DNA of 32,837 nt, taken from Actinomycetes bacterium (lineage in GTDB: Bacteria; Actinomycetota; Acidimicrobiia; Acidimicrobiales; Acidimicrobiaceae). This document shows, piece by piece, positions 1 to 8,069 of this stretch. Where the stretch lies: positions 1 to 32,837 of the forward strand of contig JAJYNL010000100.1 of NCBI GenBank assembly GCA_021786375.1. Reading direction: 5' to 3'. The position numbers and the translations under genes are program-made. Position 1 is the first letter of the stretch. Each line of letters opens with the position of its first letter. The notes under the pieces were generated by a model that saw only the letters and a list, made by a program, of their open reading frames with translations, did no database searches and was not told the DNA's origin.

Positions 1-66
1 CACCCCGAGCTCTTTCGCTGCCATCCCTATCGGTACCAGTCGCCCCATCACAATCAGAGTAGCACC

Positions 67-91
67 TGGGTATATCACACATGAATACCCA
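67..91. repeat. Inverted repeat in left-edge noncoding DNA
   Basis: TGGGTAT (67-73) and ATACCCA (85-91) are perfect 7-base inverted arms around an 11-base loop. An 8-base palindrome, TACATGTA, follows at 98-105. The stretch 1-165 holds no convincing gene. It lies downstream of the minus-strand aspS operon, so the hairpin could help end that transcript, but there is no T-rich tract on the proper side. It could equally be a regulatory site for a gene beyond the left edge. Confidence 0.3.
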
Positions 92-165
92 CGTATATAC
101 ATGTAGGCGCCAGCAGTTTGAACCCCCGGAACGGTGGCCAAGCCGCGCGAAGGCAGGCCAACTTC

Positions 166-435
166 CTAACCTGCGCCCTCGCGCGCGGAGTTGCCGGGAT
201 CGCGCCTTAGCATCTCCTCCTTCAGCCGCTGTGTGGTCGCCTGGGCTTCAACGCCTCCGGCTTCGATGGCCCTTCGAGCGGCCTTGACCAGCTTGCGGCT
301 TCCTGCGACGGCCTCCAGCCCGATCTGAAGCGGGGTGGAGGAGGCGACCTTTCGATCGAACTTCTGCTTTGCCCAGAGGCCGGCGGAGGCGCCCAGCGCC
401 GCTCCGATCCCAAACCACATGGTGCGCTTTGGCAA
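166..435 (-). CDS. Small membrane-associated protein, DUF6167-like
   Basis: This 89-residue protein starts at TTG 435, preceded by AGGAAGGAG at good spacing inside the end of the upstream gene. The N terminus (about residues 5-24) is hydrophobic and Gly/Ala-rich, followed by a basic, helical, Lys/Arg/Glu-rich tail, as in a single-pass or membrane-anchored protein. Its opening pattern (basic residues, then a Trp-Phe-x-x-Gly-Ala-Ala motif and a Lys/Arg stretch) resembles the DUF6167 proteins that sit beside DUF948 and alaS in actinobacteria. It is the last gene of the minus-strand operon, two bases after the DUF948 stop. Its function is unknown. The family call rests on pattern and neighbourhood, not on a search. 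Confidence 0.7.
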   Translation of the reverse strand: MPKRTMWFGIGAALGASAGLWAKQKFDRKVASSTPLQIGLEAVAGSRKLVKAARRAIEAGGVEAQATTQRLKEEMLRRDPGNSAREGAG

Positions 436-437
436 GG

Positions 438-806
438 TCAGGCTCCTTCCTTGCGCGATGACCGGAAGACCGAGACCGCCCTGCGCGAGCCGGCGCCCAA
501 AGCCTTGGCCCTCACCAGTGGGGAGGTGATCGCGGCCAGGGCGAATCGCGAGGTCTTGCCCATCATGGAAGCTGCGACCTCGGTCGACTCGATCAACCGC
601 TCGAGCTTGTCGAGTTCGGAGCCCGCGTCCGCCAGGGTTGCACGGGCATCTCCGACCAGCGGTATGGCTTTGTCGCGTAGCTCGGCGACGGCCAGCTCCA
701 GATACCTGATCAGCCGCTTGGTGCGCCGGGTGGCGGCGTAGGCCGCTAAGGCGGCAACCGCCGAAAGAGCCGCAGCAGCCAGGGAGAGGGCAGCAATGAG
801 GGTCAT
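438..806 (-). CDS. DUF948 family membrane-anchored protein
   Basis: This 122-residue protein begins at ATG 806 behind GGTGAAGAA. An Ala/Leu-rich N-terminal segment (about residues 3-25) is a likely membrane anchor. It is followed by a long amphipathic helical region with repeated Leu/Ala/Asp spacing (about residues 35-80), probably coiled coil, and then a basic tail. This is the architecture of DUF948 proteins, which in actinobacteria are encoded with rarA and alaS. The biochemical role of the family is not established. The gene lies 70 bases after rarA and is followed almost at once by the DUF6167-like gene, so the four minus-strand genes probably share a transcript. Confidence 0.75.
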   Translation of the reverse strand: MTLIAALSLAAAALSAVAALAAYAATRRTKRLIRYLELAVAELRDKAIPLVGDARATLADAGSELDKLERLIESTEVAASMMGKTSRFALAAITSPLVRAKALGAGSRRAVSVFRSSRKEGA

Positions 807-828
807 TTCTTCACCGCTTCGATCTTAC

Positions 829-841
829 CCAGGCCTCCTGG
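829..841. repeat. Short inverted repeat between rarA and the DUF948 gene
   Basis: CCAGG-CCT-CCTGG is a perfect 5-base inverted repeat with a 3-base loop in the 70-base gap after the rarA stop codon. It may be a weak transcript-end or processing structure, but it has no T tract. It lies just beyond the unusually early end of rarA. Confidence 0.25.
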
Positions 842-876
842 TCTCCATGGATGAAACCCGTCCCCGCCCGTATGCC

Positions 877-2001
877 TCATTCGCGATGCAGCTTGCCCCG
901 CTTGGCCAGTTCCTCGGAGATCCGTCCTCCCTTTCCCGCCAGGTTGAGCGGTATCGGCTTGGAATGATCGATGTTGGCTGCCGCAGTGCCGAGCATGTTG
1001 TAGGATTCCCGCGATTTGGGTGCCCTGGCCATGTAGACGACCAGGTGGGCCAAGATGATGCGCGCCTCGGGCATTCCTACGGCCTCGACCGCCTGCAGGC
1101 CGGCGGTGGCCAGCATCAGCGCCTTGGGGTCCGCCAGTCCGACATCCTCGGAGGCGAAGATGATCACTCGCCGGGCGACGAAGCGCGGGTCCTCGCCGAG
1201 ATCGAGGGTACGGGCCAGATATTCGATCGCCCCGTCACCGTCTCCGGCGCGCATCGACTTTATGAGAGCGCTGGCCAGCTCGTAGTGGGTATCGGAGTCG
1301 ATGGCCAGTTTGAAGCCGGCCAATTCGGCCACCAGCTCCTCGATCCTTGCGACCTGGGAGCTCGGCTCCTCCTCTGCAACCACCTCGGCCAGCGATATCG
1401 CGGTACGCAGATCGCCGTCCACGGCCTCGGCGATTCGAATCGCAGCCTCCGCCGCCAGTGGATGGGTGAGATGGCGCTCGGCGCGGGAGAGGACCTCGGC
1501 TATCTCGGAGACCGCCAGTGGCTTCAGGGCAACGGTGAACATGCGCGAGAGGATTGCCCGAGAAAGCGTGAAGGAAGGATTCTCGGTGGTCGCGGCGATG
1601 ATTTCTATCGCCCCCGCCTCGAGGGGAGCCAAGAGGGCGTCTTGCTGAACTTTGGAGAGCCGGTGTATCTCGTCGATGAAGCAGACCACCCTTCCGCCGA
1701 ACAGTGACCGTCGTGCCTCGGCAGTGGCATCCACTGCCTTGCGGATCTCGGCAACTCCGAAGTTCGAGCCGGTGTACTCCAACACCTTCGCGCCGCTCTC
1801 GGCCGCCAGCAGCCGGGCGATGGTGGTCTTGGAGCTTCCCGGCGGTCCGTAGAGGATCAGCGAAAACAGACGCGCCCCGCCCCGGTAGCTCTCCAGGATC
1901 CCACCCGGGGCAAGCAGGGGGGCGTGGCCGACCAGTTCCCCGAAAGCCGAGGGGCGAAGTAACTCGGCGAGCGGTTGGGCGCGCTGTGGGTCGCTTGGCA
2001 T
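877..2001 (-). CDS. rarA: RarA/MgsA-type AAA+ ATPase, short form
   Basis: RarA (MgsA, Mgs1/WRNIP1 family) is a clamp-loader-like AAA+ ATPase that acts at stalled replication forks. The 374-residue protein has the family's order: N-terminal Leu-Arg-Pro start, Walker A at residues 52-59, Walker B FIDEIHR, sensor 1 (ATTENPSF), an Arg finger region (ILSR) and a sensor-2-like GDLRTAIS, followed by the helical tetramerisation region ending in APKSRESYN. Two things are odd. The Walker A reads GPPGSSKT, with Ser in place of the last invariant Gly. The protein also ends soon after IPLNL, without the conserved Gly/Tyr/His-rich C-terminal segment (family members are usually about 430-450 residues). It starts 23 bases after aspS, so it is co-transcribed. 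The family identity is secure, but full activity is not. Confidence 0.9.
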   Translation of the reverse strand: MPSDPQRAQPLAELLRPSAFGELVGHAPLLAPGGILESYRGGARLFSLILYGPPGSSKTTIARLLAAESGAKVLEYTGSNFGVAEIRKAVDATAEARRSLFGGRVVCFIDEIHRLSKVQQDALLAPLEAGAIEIIAATTENPSFTLSRAILSRMFTVALKPLAVSEIAEVLSRAERHLTHPLAAEAAIRIAEAVDGDLRTAISLAEVVAEEEPSSQVARIEELVAELAGFKLAIDSDTHYELASALIKSMRAGDGDGAIEYLARTLDLGEDPRFVARRVIIFASEDVGLADPKALMLATAGLQAVEAVGMPEARIILAHLVVYMARAPKSRESYNMLGTAAANIDHSKPIPLNLAGKGGRISEELAKRGKLHRE

Positions 2002-2024
2002 CGGGACTCCACCCCGCCTTGGCC

Positions 2025-3767
2025 CTACCGTCGCGCCTTGACGGTCAGGCCGACCAGATCAAGCACTCCTTGCGCCACCGGCTTGGGGGCGTTTGTCAGG
2101 GGGTCGAGTCCACTCTGGGTCTTCGGGAAGGCGATGACCTCGCGAATGTTCTCCTCTCCGGATATCATCGCCGCCAGGCGATCGATGCCGAATGCGAAAC
2201 CACCGTGAGGCGGCGCGCCATAGCGGAAGGCGTCGAGTAGGAAGCCGAAGCGGGAGGCCGCCTCCTCGGGATCGATTCCGATCACCTCAAAGATCTTTGC
2301 CTGGATGTCGCCGCGGTGAATTCGGATGCTGCCGCTTCCCAGCTCCCAGCCGTTGAGAACCAGGTCGTAGGATTGTGATCGCACCCTGAGGGGGTCGGTG
2401 TCCAGGAGCCCGTAGTCTTCTTCGTTGGGCATGGTGAAGGGGTGGTGTGCAGAGACGGGGTTGCCGTCCTCGTCCAAGCCTTCGAAGAGCGGGAAGTCCA
2501 CTACCCAGACGAAGTTCAGTTCGGAGTGGTCCAGTCCCGGCCTGCCCAGGTCGAGGCGGATTTGGCCGAGCACTTTGACGGCGGTTTCCCAGCCGTCTGC
2601 GACCGCCAGGGCGAGATCCCCCACCTGGAGTCCGAGCGTGTCGATGAAAGCGGCCGTCCGTTGCTCGTCCAGGAACTTGGCAAGGGGTGACTCGAGCGTG
2701 GCGCCACGTTCGCCCTCGACAACCCGGAACCAGGCCAGGCCCTTTGCACCCAGGGACTTTGCTCTCTCCACCAGCGCATCCAGGCGGGAGCGGCTGAGCT
2801 GTTCGGAGGTGGGTGCCTTGATGCCCTTGACGCAAGGGGCGGCGAAGGCGCGTATATCCCCCTGGCCCAGGAGGTCGGTCAGGTCTACGAGCGGCGAGGC
2901 GAAGCGCAGATCGGGCTTGTCCACGCCATAGCGGTCCATGGCTTCGAACCAGGTGATCTGGCCGATGCCCTCCAGTTCGGCACCTCGGGTCGCCCGCACG
3001 ACCTCGACGATCACCTCCGTGATGAAGGCGCGCACGTCGTGCTGGGTGACGAAGGACGCCTCCATGTCCAGCTGGGTGAATTCGAACTGGCGGTCCGCGC
3101 GCAGGTCCTCGTCGCGCAGGCACCGGGCGATCTGGTAGTAGCGGTCGAAGCCTCCCACCATGAGCAGCTGCTTGGCGATCTGGGGGCTCTGGGGTAGGAC
3201 GTAGAAGTTCCCGGGCTGGAGTCGTGAGGGGACCAGGAACTCCCTTGCTCCCTCGGGCGTCGGAGTCCACAGCAGTGGCGTCTCCACCTCGCAGAAGCCC
3301 TGGCGCTCCATTGCCATGCGGATGGCCTGGTTGACCTTCGCCCGGGTGCGGAGGTTGCTCTGCATACGCTCGCGTCTTAGGTCGAGATAGCGGTACCGAA
3401 GGCGCGTCGACTCCTCGACCTCGGTGTGGCCGCCGATCGTGAAGGGCGTGACCGCGGCCGGTCCGAGCAGTTCGATGGACGCCTCTCTGAGCTCCACCTC
3501 GCCCGAGGCGATATGGGGGTTGTCGGTCCCTTCAGGGCGGCGGGCGACCACTCCGACGGCCCGGATGGCCGATTCGGTCCGCAATTCGGGATTGCGCTCG
3601 GTTACGATTTGCACTGTCCCGGTGTGATCGCGGATGTCGACGAAGGAGAGGTGCTCACCGTGGTCGCGCACGCTGTTGACCCAGCCGCATAGAGAGGCCT
3701 TCTCCCCGACGAGCTGCGCGGTCACCTCGGCGCAATAGTGGGTCCTCAGTCCCGCTGCCTTGATCAT
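2025..3767 (-). CDS. aspS: Aspartyl-tRNA synthetase, probably non-discriminating (Asp/Asn)
   Basis: This class IIb synthetase charges tRNA with aspartate in the cytoplasm. The 580-residue protein has an OB-fold anticodon-binding domain (about 1-105), the catalytic core with motif 2 (RCLRDEDLRADRQ), an inserted GAD domain in the middle (about 290-410), and motif 3 (FAFGIDRLAAM) near the end. His36 in the RDHG loop and Gly80 in RPEG match the residues associated with relaxed AspRS enzymes such as that of Mycobacterium tuberculosis, which also charge tRNA-Asn and rely on GatCAB to make Asn-tRNA. The start is ATG 3767. The gene heads the minus-strand operon and is divergent from alaS, a reasonable arrangement for coordinated supply of two synthetases. 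Confidence 0.97.
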   Translation of the reverse strand: MIKAAGLRTHYCAEVTAQLVGEKASLCGWVNSVRDHGEHLSFVDIRDHTGTVQIVTERNPELRTESAIRAVGVVARRPEGTDNPHIASGEVELREASIELLGPAAVTPFTIGGHTEVEESTRLRYRYLDLRRERMQSNLRTRAKVNQAIRMAMERQGFCEVETPLLWTPTPEGAREFLVPSRLQPGNFYVLPQSPQIAKQLLMVGGFDRYYQIARCLRDEDLRADRQFEFTQLDMEASFVTQHDVRAFITEVIVEVVRATRGAELEGIGQITWFEAMDRYGVDKPDLRFASPLVDLTDLLGQGDIRAFAAPCVKGIKAPTSEQLSRSRLDALVERAKSLGAKGLAWFRVVEGERGATLESPLAKFLDEQRTAAFIDTLGLQVGDLALAVADGWETAVKVLGQIRLDLGRPGLDHSELNFVWVVDFPLFEGLDEDGNPVSAHHPFTMPNEEDYGLLDTDPLRVRSQSYDLVLNGWELGSGSIRIHRGDIQAKIFEVIGIDPEEAASRFGFLLDAFRYGAPPHGGFAFGIDRLAAMISGEENIREVIAFPKTQSGLDPLTNAPKPVAQGVLDLVGLTVKARR

Positions 3768-3927
3768 TGACGCTTCTTTCCAAGTGGCGGTTGCCTATTA
3801 GGGGATACCTAGTCAAGACTAAGCGCCGAGGGCTGGAATTTTCCCCGGACCGGTTCGCGCCCGGCTCGGGGTGGCGGAGCCGGCGATCAAGCCGCGGCCA
3901 GGGGTTGCACGTTAGGATGGAGTTCAA
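3768..3927. promoter_or_regulatory. Divergent aspS/alaS control region with a TAGTC-AA-GACTA inverted repeat
   Basis: This 160-base spacer must hold promoters for both synthetase operons. At 3810-3821 there is a perfect inverted repeat, TAGTC-AA-GACTA, which includes a minus-strand TTGACT resembling a -35 box for aspS. On the plus strand TAGGAT (3913-3918) resembles a -10 box, placed so that the alaS leader would be only a few bases long. GGAG (3919-3922) is a possible weak ribosome-binding site. No T-box-like structure is evident in this length. Promoter assignments are by eye. Confidence 0.4.
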
Positions 3928-6507
3928 ATGGACGCCAATCAATTGAGAAGTGCCTTCACCGAGTTTTTCGTCGAGCGTGGACATGTTGCCGTGCCCTCCG
4001 CCTCGCTGATACCCCACGACCCGACGGTGCTCTTCACCGTGGCGGGAATGGTGCCGTTCAAGCCGTATTTCCTGGGAGAGGAGCAGGCCCCCTTCAAGCG
4101 TGCGACCACCATTCAGAAGTGCATGCGCGCCGGTGGCAAGCACAATGACCTCGACCAGATCGGCCGCACCGCCCGCCATCTCACCTTCTTCGAGATGCTC
4201 GGCAACTTCTCCTTCGGTGACTACTTCAAGGAGCAGGCGATCCCGTTCGCGTGGGAGCTGGTCACCAAAGTGCTGGGCATCGATCCGGCACGCCTTTGGG
4301 TGACGGTGCACCTGTCCGACGACGAGGCCGAGCGGATCTGGCGCGACGAGGTCGGCGTGCCCGCCGAGCGCATCCAGCGTCTCGATGAGGACAACTGGTG
4401 GCAGATGGCCGACACCGGTCCTTGTGGGCCGTGCTCGGAGATCTACTTTGACAAGGGCGAGGAGTACGGCCGGGAGGGGGGCCCGGCCTTTGGATCCGAC
4501 GAGCGCTACTTGGAAATATGGAACCTGGTCTTCATGCAGTACGACCGCAGCGAGGACGGGGAACTCCATCCGCTTCCCAAGCCATGCATAGACACCGGGG
4601 CCGGGCTCGAGCGTATCCTGCCGGTGCTGCAGGGGAAGGGCTCCGTATACGAGACCGACCTGCTGCGTCCGATGCTGGACCTGGCCATCGAGCTGACCGG
4701 GGCCACATATGGCGAGGATTATGAGACCGACGTCTCGTTGCGCATTATGGCGGATCATGCCCGTTCGATGACGTTCCTGGTTGCTGACGGTGTCCTCCCC
4801 TCCAACGAAGGTCGAGGATACGTTCTCCGGCGCATCATCCGCCGTGCCGCGCTCAGGGGCTGGCGCATTCGCCACAATGAGAACATCCTTGGAGCCATGG
4901 TGGACAAGGTCGTCGCAACCATGGGCGAGGCATACCCCGACCTGCGCAGGCAGCAGGAATTCATCCGCATGGTGATCACCCGCGAGGAGGAGCGCTTCGC
5001 TCGCACGCTGCGGGCCGGCTCCAACCAGCTCGACGCCGAGATCGCCGAAGGCGGAACCATCAGCGGAGCGGCCGCATTCCGCCTGCACGACACCTACGGC
5101 TTCCCGATCGAGCTGACCGAGGAGATCGCCGGGGCTCGTGGAGTCGCCGTCGACATGGAGGGCTTCCATGCGGCGATGGCGGAGCAGCGGGCGCGGGCGC
5201 GTGCCGACTTCAAGGAGAAGGGCGTCGAGGCCGAGCTTACCGAGGCCTACCGGGAGCTCGCCGAGCAGTTCGGGCCCACCGACTTCTCCGGATACGAGAC
5301 CACCGAGGATACCGCCCGTGTTATCGGTGTCTTCGAACTTACCGGCCAACCCGGCACCTACGAGGTCTTCCTCGACCGCACTCCCTTCTATGCGGAGCAA
5401 GGGGGGCAGGTCGGCGATACGGGCACCATATCCGGCGAGATGGGTGTGGCCGAAGTCCTCGACACCACCTATGCGGTCGGCGCGCTGATCCGGCATCGGG
5501 TTAGGTTCCAGAGCGGTTCGTTCACGGTCGGCCAGCTGGTCAAGGCGAGCGTCGACGCCGACCGTCGAGCACGGACAAGGCGTAATCACACCGCTACCCA
5601 CCTGGCTCACTGGGCCCTGCGCGCGGTGTTGGGCGACCACGTGAAGCAGCAGGGTTCGCTGGTGGCTCCTGACCGGCTCCGTTTCGACTTCTTCCACTGG
5701 GGCCAGACCACCCATGAGGAACTGCGGCGAGTAGAAGAGCTGGTGAATGCGGCAATCTTTGCCGACCAGGCGGTTATCACGGTTGAAGCTTCCAAGGCGG
5801 AGGCCGAGGGGATGGGGGCAATCGCCTTCTTCGGCGACAAGTACGGTGACAAGGTGCGCGTGGTCAGGGCGGGCGAGAACTCGCTCGAGTTCTGTGGTGG
5901 GACCCACGTACATTCCCTGGGCGACATAGGTCTGTTCGTCGTCGTTTCCGAGGGCTCGATCGGGGCCAACACCCGTCGCATCGAGGCGTTGACGGGCCAG
6001 GCGGCTCTGGATTACCTCTTTGCCCGCTCCGACCAGCTGGCAGGCATCGCCAGGGGGCTGGGGGTCGCCGAATCCGAGGTGGCCGGGAGAATCGAGTCGA
6101 TGCGTGCCAAGGAGCGGGAGCTGGCCGAAACTGTCCGAACCCTTGAAGCCGAGCGAGTCGGCTCGCTGGTCAAGACGCTGGCGGCTACTGCCGAGGACGG
6201 AGCGATCGTGGAGCGGGTCGACGGCCTGGCCCCGGCGGTCCTTAAGGACTTGGCTTCGGCGCTCAAGTCGACACCCGGCATAGAGGTGGTCGTGCTTGCC
6301 TCTGCGGTTGGCGGAGGCCGTGCCGCCCTGGTGGCAGCCAAGGGCCATCGCCGACAGCTGGACGTTTCAGTGCTGGTCGCCGAAGCGGCCAGGCTGCTTG
6401 GCGGGGGCGTTGGCCGCAGTCCCGACTTCGTCCAGTCAGGCGGTAAGAACGTGGAGGCCATCGACGAGGCGCTGGCGCTGGTCCGTTCCAGTCTCGCCGA
6501 GCGCTGA
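3928..6507 (+). CDS. alaS: Alanyl-tRNA synthetase
   Basis: This enzyme attaches alanine to tRNA-Ala and removes mischarged Ser or Gly. The 859-residue protein has the class II catalytic core at the N terminus (typical FFxxxGH-type opening with RGH, then TVLFTVAGMVPFKPYF). The editing domain carries a zinc-site HTATH motif near residue 554 and CGGTH near residue 656. A C-terminal coiled-coil and DHHA1-type C-Ala domain ends in the Gly-rich GGGVG region. The length is normal for the family. The start at ATG 3928 gives the usual N terminus. It leads the plus-strand run alaS-ruvX-mltG-aroE, a conserved actinobacterial order, and nothing suggests damage. Confidence 0.98.
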   Translation: MDANQLRSAFTEFFVERGHVAVPSASLIPHDPTVLFTVAGMVPFKPYFLGEEQAPFKRATTIQKCMRAGGKHNDLDQIGRTARHLTFFEMLGNFSFGDYFKEQAIPFAWELVTKVLGIDPARLWVTVHLSDDEAERIWRDEVGVPAERIQRLDEDNWWQMADTGPCGPCSEIYFDKGEEYGREGGPAFGSDERYLEIWNLVFMQYDRSEDGELHPLPKPCIDTGAGLERILPVLQGKGSVYETDLLRPMLDLAIELTGATYGEDYETDVSLRIMADHARSMTFLVADGVLPSNEGRGYVLRRIIRRAALRGWRIRHNENILGAMVDKVVATMGEAYPDLRRQQEFIRMVITREEERFARTLRAGSNQLDAEIAEGGTISGAAAFRLHDTYGFPIELTEEIAGARGVAVDMEGFHAAMAEQRARARADFKEKGVEAELTEAYRELAEQFGPTDFSGYETTEDTARVIGVFELTGQPGTYEVFLDRTPFYAEQGGQVGDTGTISGEMGVAEVLDTTYAVGALIRHRVRFQSGSFTVGQLVKASVDADRRARTRRNHTATHLAHWALRAVLGDHVKQQGSLVAPDRLRFDFFHWGQTTHEELRRVEELVNAAIFADQAVITVEASKAEAEGMGAIAFFGDKYGDKVRVVRAGENSLEFCGGTHVHSLGDIGLFVVVSEGSIGANTRRIEALTGQAALDYLFARSDQLAGIARGLGVAESEVAGRIESMRAKERELAETVRTLEAERVGSLVKTLAATAEDGAIVERVDGLAPAVLKDLASALKSTPGIEVVVLASAVGGGRAALVAAKGHRRQLDVSVLVAEAARLLGGGVGRSPDFVQSGGKNVEAIDEALALVRSSLAER

Positions 6508-6535
6508 AGGCGACTCGAAAGGTTCCCTGCAGGCG

Positions 6536-6961
6536 TTGAAGATCGTGGCACTTGACCTCGGGAAGCGACGCGTGGGCGTGGCGGTGGGCAACGACGCCAT
6601 CGGCGTCGCGATTCCGGTCGACGCCTACAGGGTGAAGGGGCGTCTCGAGGACGAGATAGCGCGCCTGAGCCAGCACGTTGCGGAATACGAGCCGGAGGTC
6701 CTGGTGGTGGGAGACCCCGTCTCGCTCGATGGCAGCGCCGGGCCGAGCGCGCTGTGGGCAAGGCCGCTCGCCGCGAGGATCGCGGAAGCCCTCTCGGTGA
6801 AGCTGGTGATGGTCGACGAGCGGCTCACCAGCCGTGAGGCCGCCAGGGCGTTGGCCGACGCCGGGGTTAGGGGCCGTGGAGCCCGGGCGCGGATCGACTC
6901 GGCGGCCGCGGCCGTGATACTTGAGCATTATCTTGGCTCGGGCGCTTCGGCCCAAGGTTGA
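6536..6961 (+). CDS. ruvX: YqgF/RuvX family RNase H-fold resolvase-like protein
   Basis: YqgF (RuvX) proteins have an RNase H-like fold and act in 16S rRNA 5' maturation in E. coli, with a proposed Holliday-junction role in mycobacteria. The 141-residue protein starts at TTG 6536, 28 bases after alaS. This start was chosen because LKIVALDLGKRRVGVAV is the normal family N terminus, and the open frame further upstream lies inside alaS. Visible motifs are the first acidic strand (ALDLGKRRVG), VGDPVSLDG, DERLTS and the C-terminal RIDSAAAAVIL with its Asp. AAAGG lies upstream of the start, slightly far. It sits between alaS and mltG, as in most actinobacteria. Confidence 0.93.
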   Translation: MKIVALDLGKRRVGVAVGNDAIGVAIPVDAYRVKGRLEDEIARLSQHVAEYEPEVLVVGDPVSLDGSAGPSALWARPLAARIAEALSVKLVMVDERLTSREAARALADAGVRGRGARARIDSAAAAVILEHYLGSGASAQG

Positions 6962-6998
6962 GAGGGTGGCAATGCTGTCACCTCTAGTGAGGTCATGA

Positions 6999-8069
6999 AT
7001 GTACGAAGTTGATATGGCGCCTTTGCCGGGCTGGGAGCGCCGACGCCATGTCCGTTGGGGAAGGCTGATCCTCGTGGTCGTGGTTCTTCTGGCCGCACTG
7101 TTGCTGGTGGTGGGGGGAGGGGCATACGCGGTCTACAGCCACGAGATCGGCGGAAGCACGCGGGGGCCGCGCGTCGATTTCGTGGTCGGCCCGGGTGACA
7201 GCTTCTCCTCGGTGGCGGATCGGCTGGCCAGTTCAGGAGTGGTGCATTCCGGTGTCTTCTTCCGCCTCTACGTGCACCTGCATCCACAGCCGACCTTGCG
7301 TCCGGGGACCTACGTTCTTCACCGGGGCGAGTCGGTTGCCGAGGTGCTGACCGCATTCCGGGACTTCGAAGTGGCCGAATACCGTTACACCGTAATTCCG
7401 GGCATGACCCTGGGCCAGATCGCCGCTGCCGCCGGCAGGATACCGGGACACACTCAAGCCGGATTCGCCAAGGCCCTCGAGGCCGGAGGCTACCAGAGCC
7501 CGTTTCTTGCATCGCCGTCGTCATCCCTGGAGGGGCTTCTTTCGCCCAACACCTACTTCGTGCTCAGGAGCGAGGCGGATCGCAAGATCATCCAGCAGAT
7601 GCTCGACCAGACCACCAAAGTGGCCGAATCGGTCGGCCTCCACCCGGGAAGCACGCACTTCGGACTCGACCCGTACCAGATACTTACCGTCGCTTCTTTG
7701 ATCCAACGGGAGGCCCTTCAGGCCGGCGACTACCCCAAGGTGGCCAGGGTTATTTACAACCGGCTGGCAGCCGGAATGAACCTTCAGCTCGACTCGACGG
7801 TTCTCTATGGCCTGCACCTTGCCGGCGGGTCGCCTACACTTGGTCAGTTGAAGATTGCAACTCCGTACAACACGTATCTGAACCAGGGGTTGCCGCCGAC
7901 TCCCATTTCGGCTCCAAGCCGCGCCGCGATAGCCGCGGCGCTGAACCCGACGCCCGGACCGTGGCTCTACTTCGTGGTGGTGAAAGCAGACGGTGCGGAG
8001 GCATTCTCCACGACCTATCAGGAGCAATTGGCAAATGAAAACCTTGCAGCGCAGAGGGGGCTGGGATGA
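6999..8069 (+). CDS. mltG: Endolytic murein transglycosylase MltG (YceG family)
   Basis: MltG cleaves nascent glycan strands at the outer face of the membrane and helps set glycan length. The 356-residue protein has a basic cytoplasmic N terminus, one transmembrane helix (about residues 22-46), a LysM-like region, and the catalytic YceG domain. The signature ASLIQREA, followed by ARVIYNRL and LQLDSTVLYGL, contains Glu238, the probable catalytic Glu. The other Glu seen in E. coli (ASIVEKET) is Gln236 here. The start ATG 6999 has GTGAGGT at 6987-6993. The gene overlaps aroE by four bases (ATGA), so translation is coupled. The 37-base gap after ruvX contains an imperfect hairpin (about 6961-6987) without a T tract. 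Confidence 0.94.
   Translation: MYEVDMAPLPGWERRRHVRWGRLILVVVVLLAALLLVVGGGAYAVYSHEIGGSTRGPRVDFVVGPGDSFSSVADRLASSGVVHSGVFFRLYVHLHPQPTLRPGTYVLHRGESVAEVLTAFRDFEVAEYRYTVIPGMTLGQIAAAAGRIPGHTQAGFAKALEAGGYQSPFLASPSSSLEGLLSPNTYFVLRSEADRKIIQQMLDQTTKVAESVGLHPGSTHFGLDPYQILTVASLIQREALQAGDYPKVARVIYNRLAAGMNLQLDSTVLYGLHLAGGSPTLGQLKIATPYNTYLNQGLPPTPISAPSRAAIAAALNPTPGPWLYFVVVKADGAEAFSTTYQEQLANENLAAQRGLG

Noticed and set aside
100-185. T-arm-like TTCAA sequence suggesting a tRNA on the minus strand
   Set aside because: The flanking bases do not form the 5-base T stem, and no acceptor or anticodon arm fits.
796-1707. About 300-codon plus-strand frame opposite rarA
   Set aside because: Shadow of rarA; no recognisable family, and the DUF948 start and rarA end explain the region.
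3768-3927. T-box or other riboswitch ahead of the synthetase genes
   Set aside because: The spacer is too short and lacks the T-box sequence and a terminator/antiterminator pair.
3655-6348. Very long open frame on the minus strand opposite alaS
   Set aside because: It is antisense to a complete alanyl-tRNA synthetase, has low-complexity shadow composition and no domain pattern. Long antisense frames are expected in GC-rich DNA.
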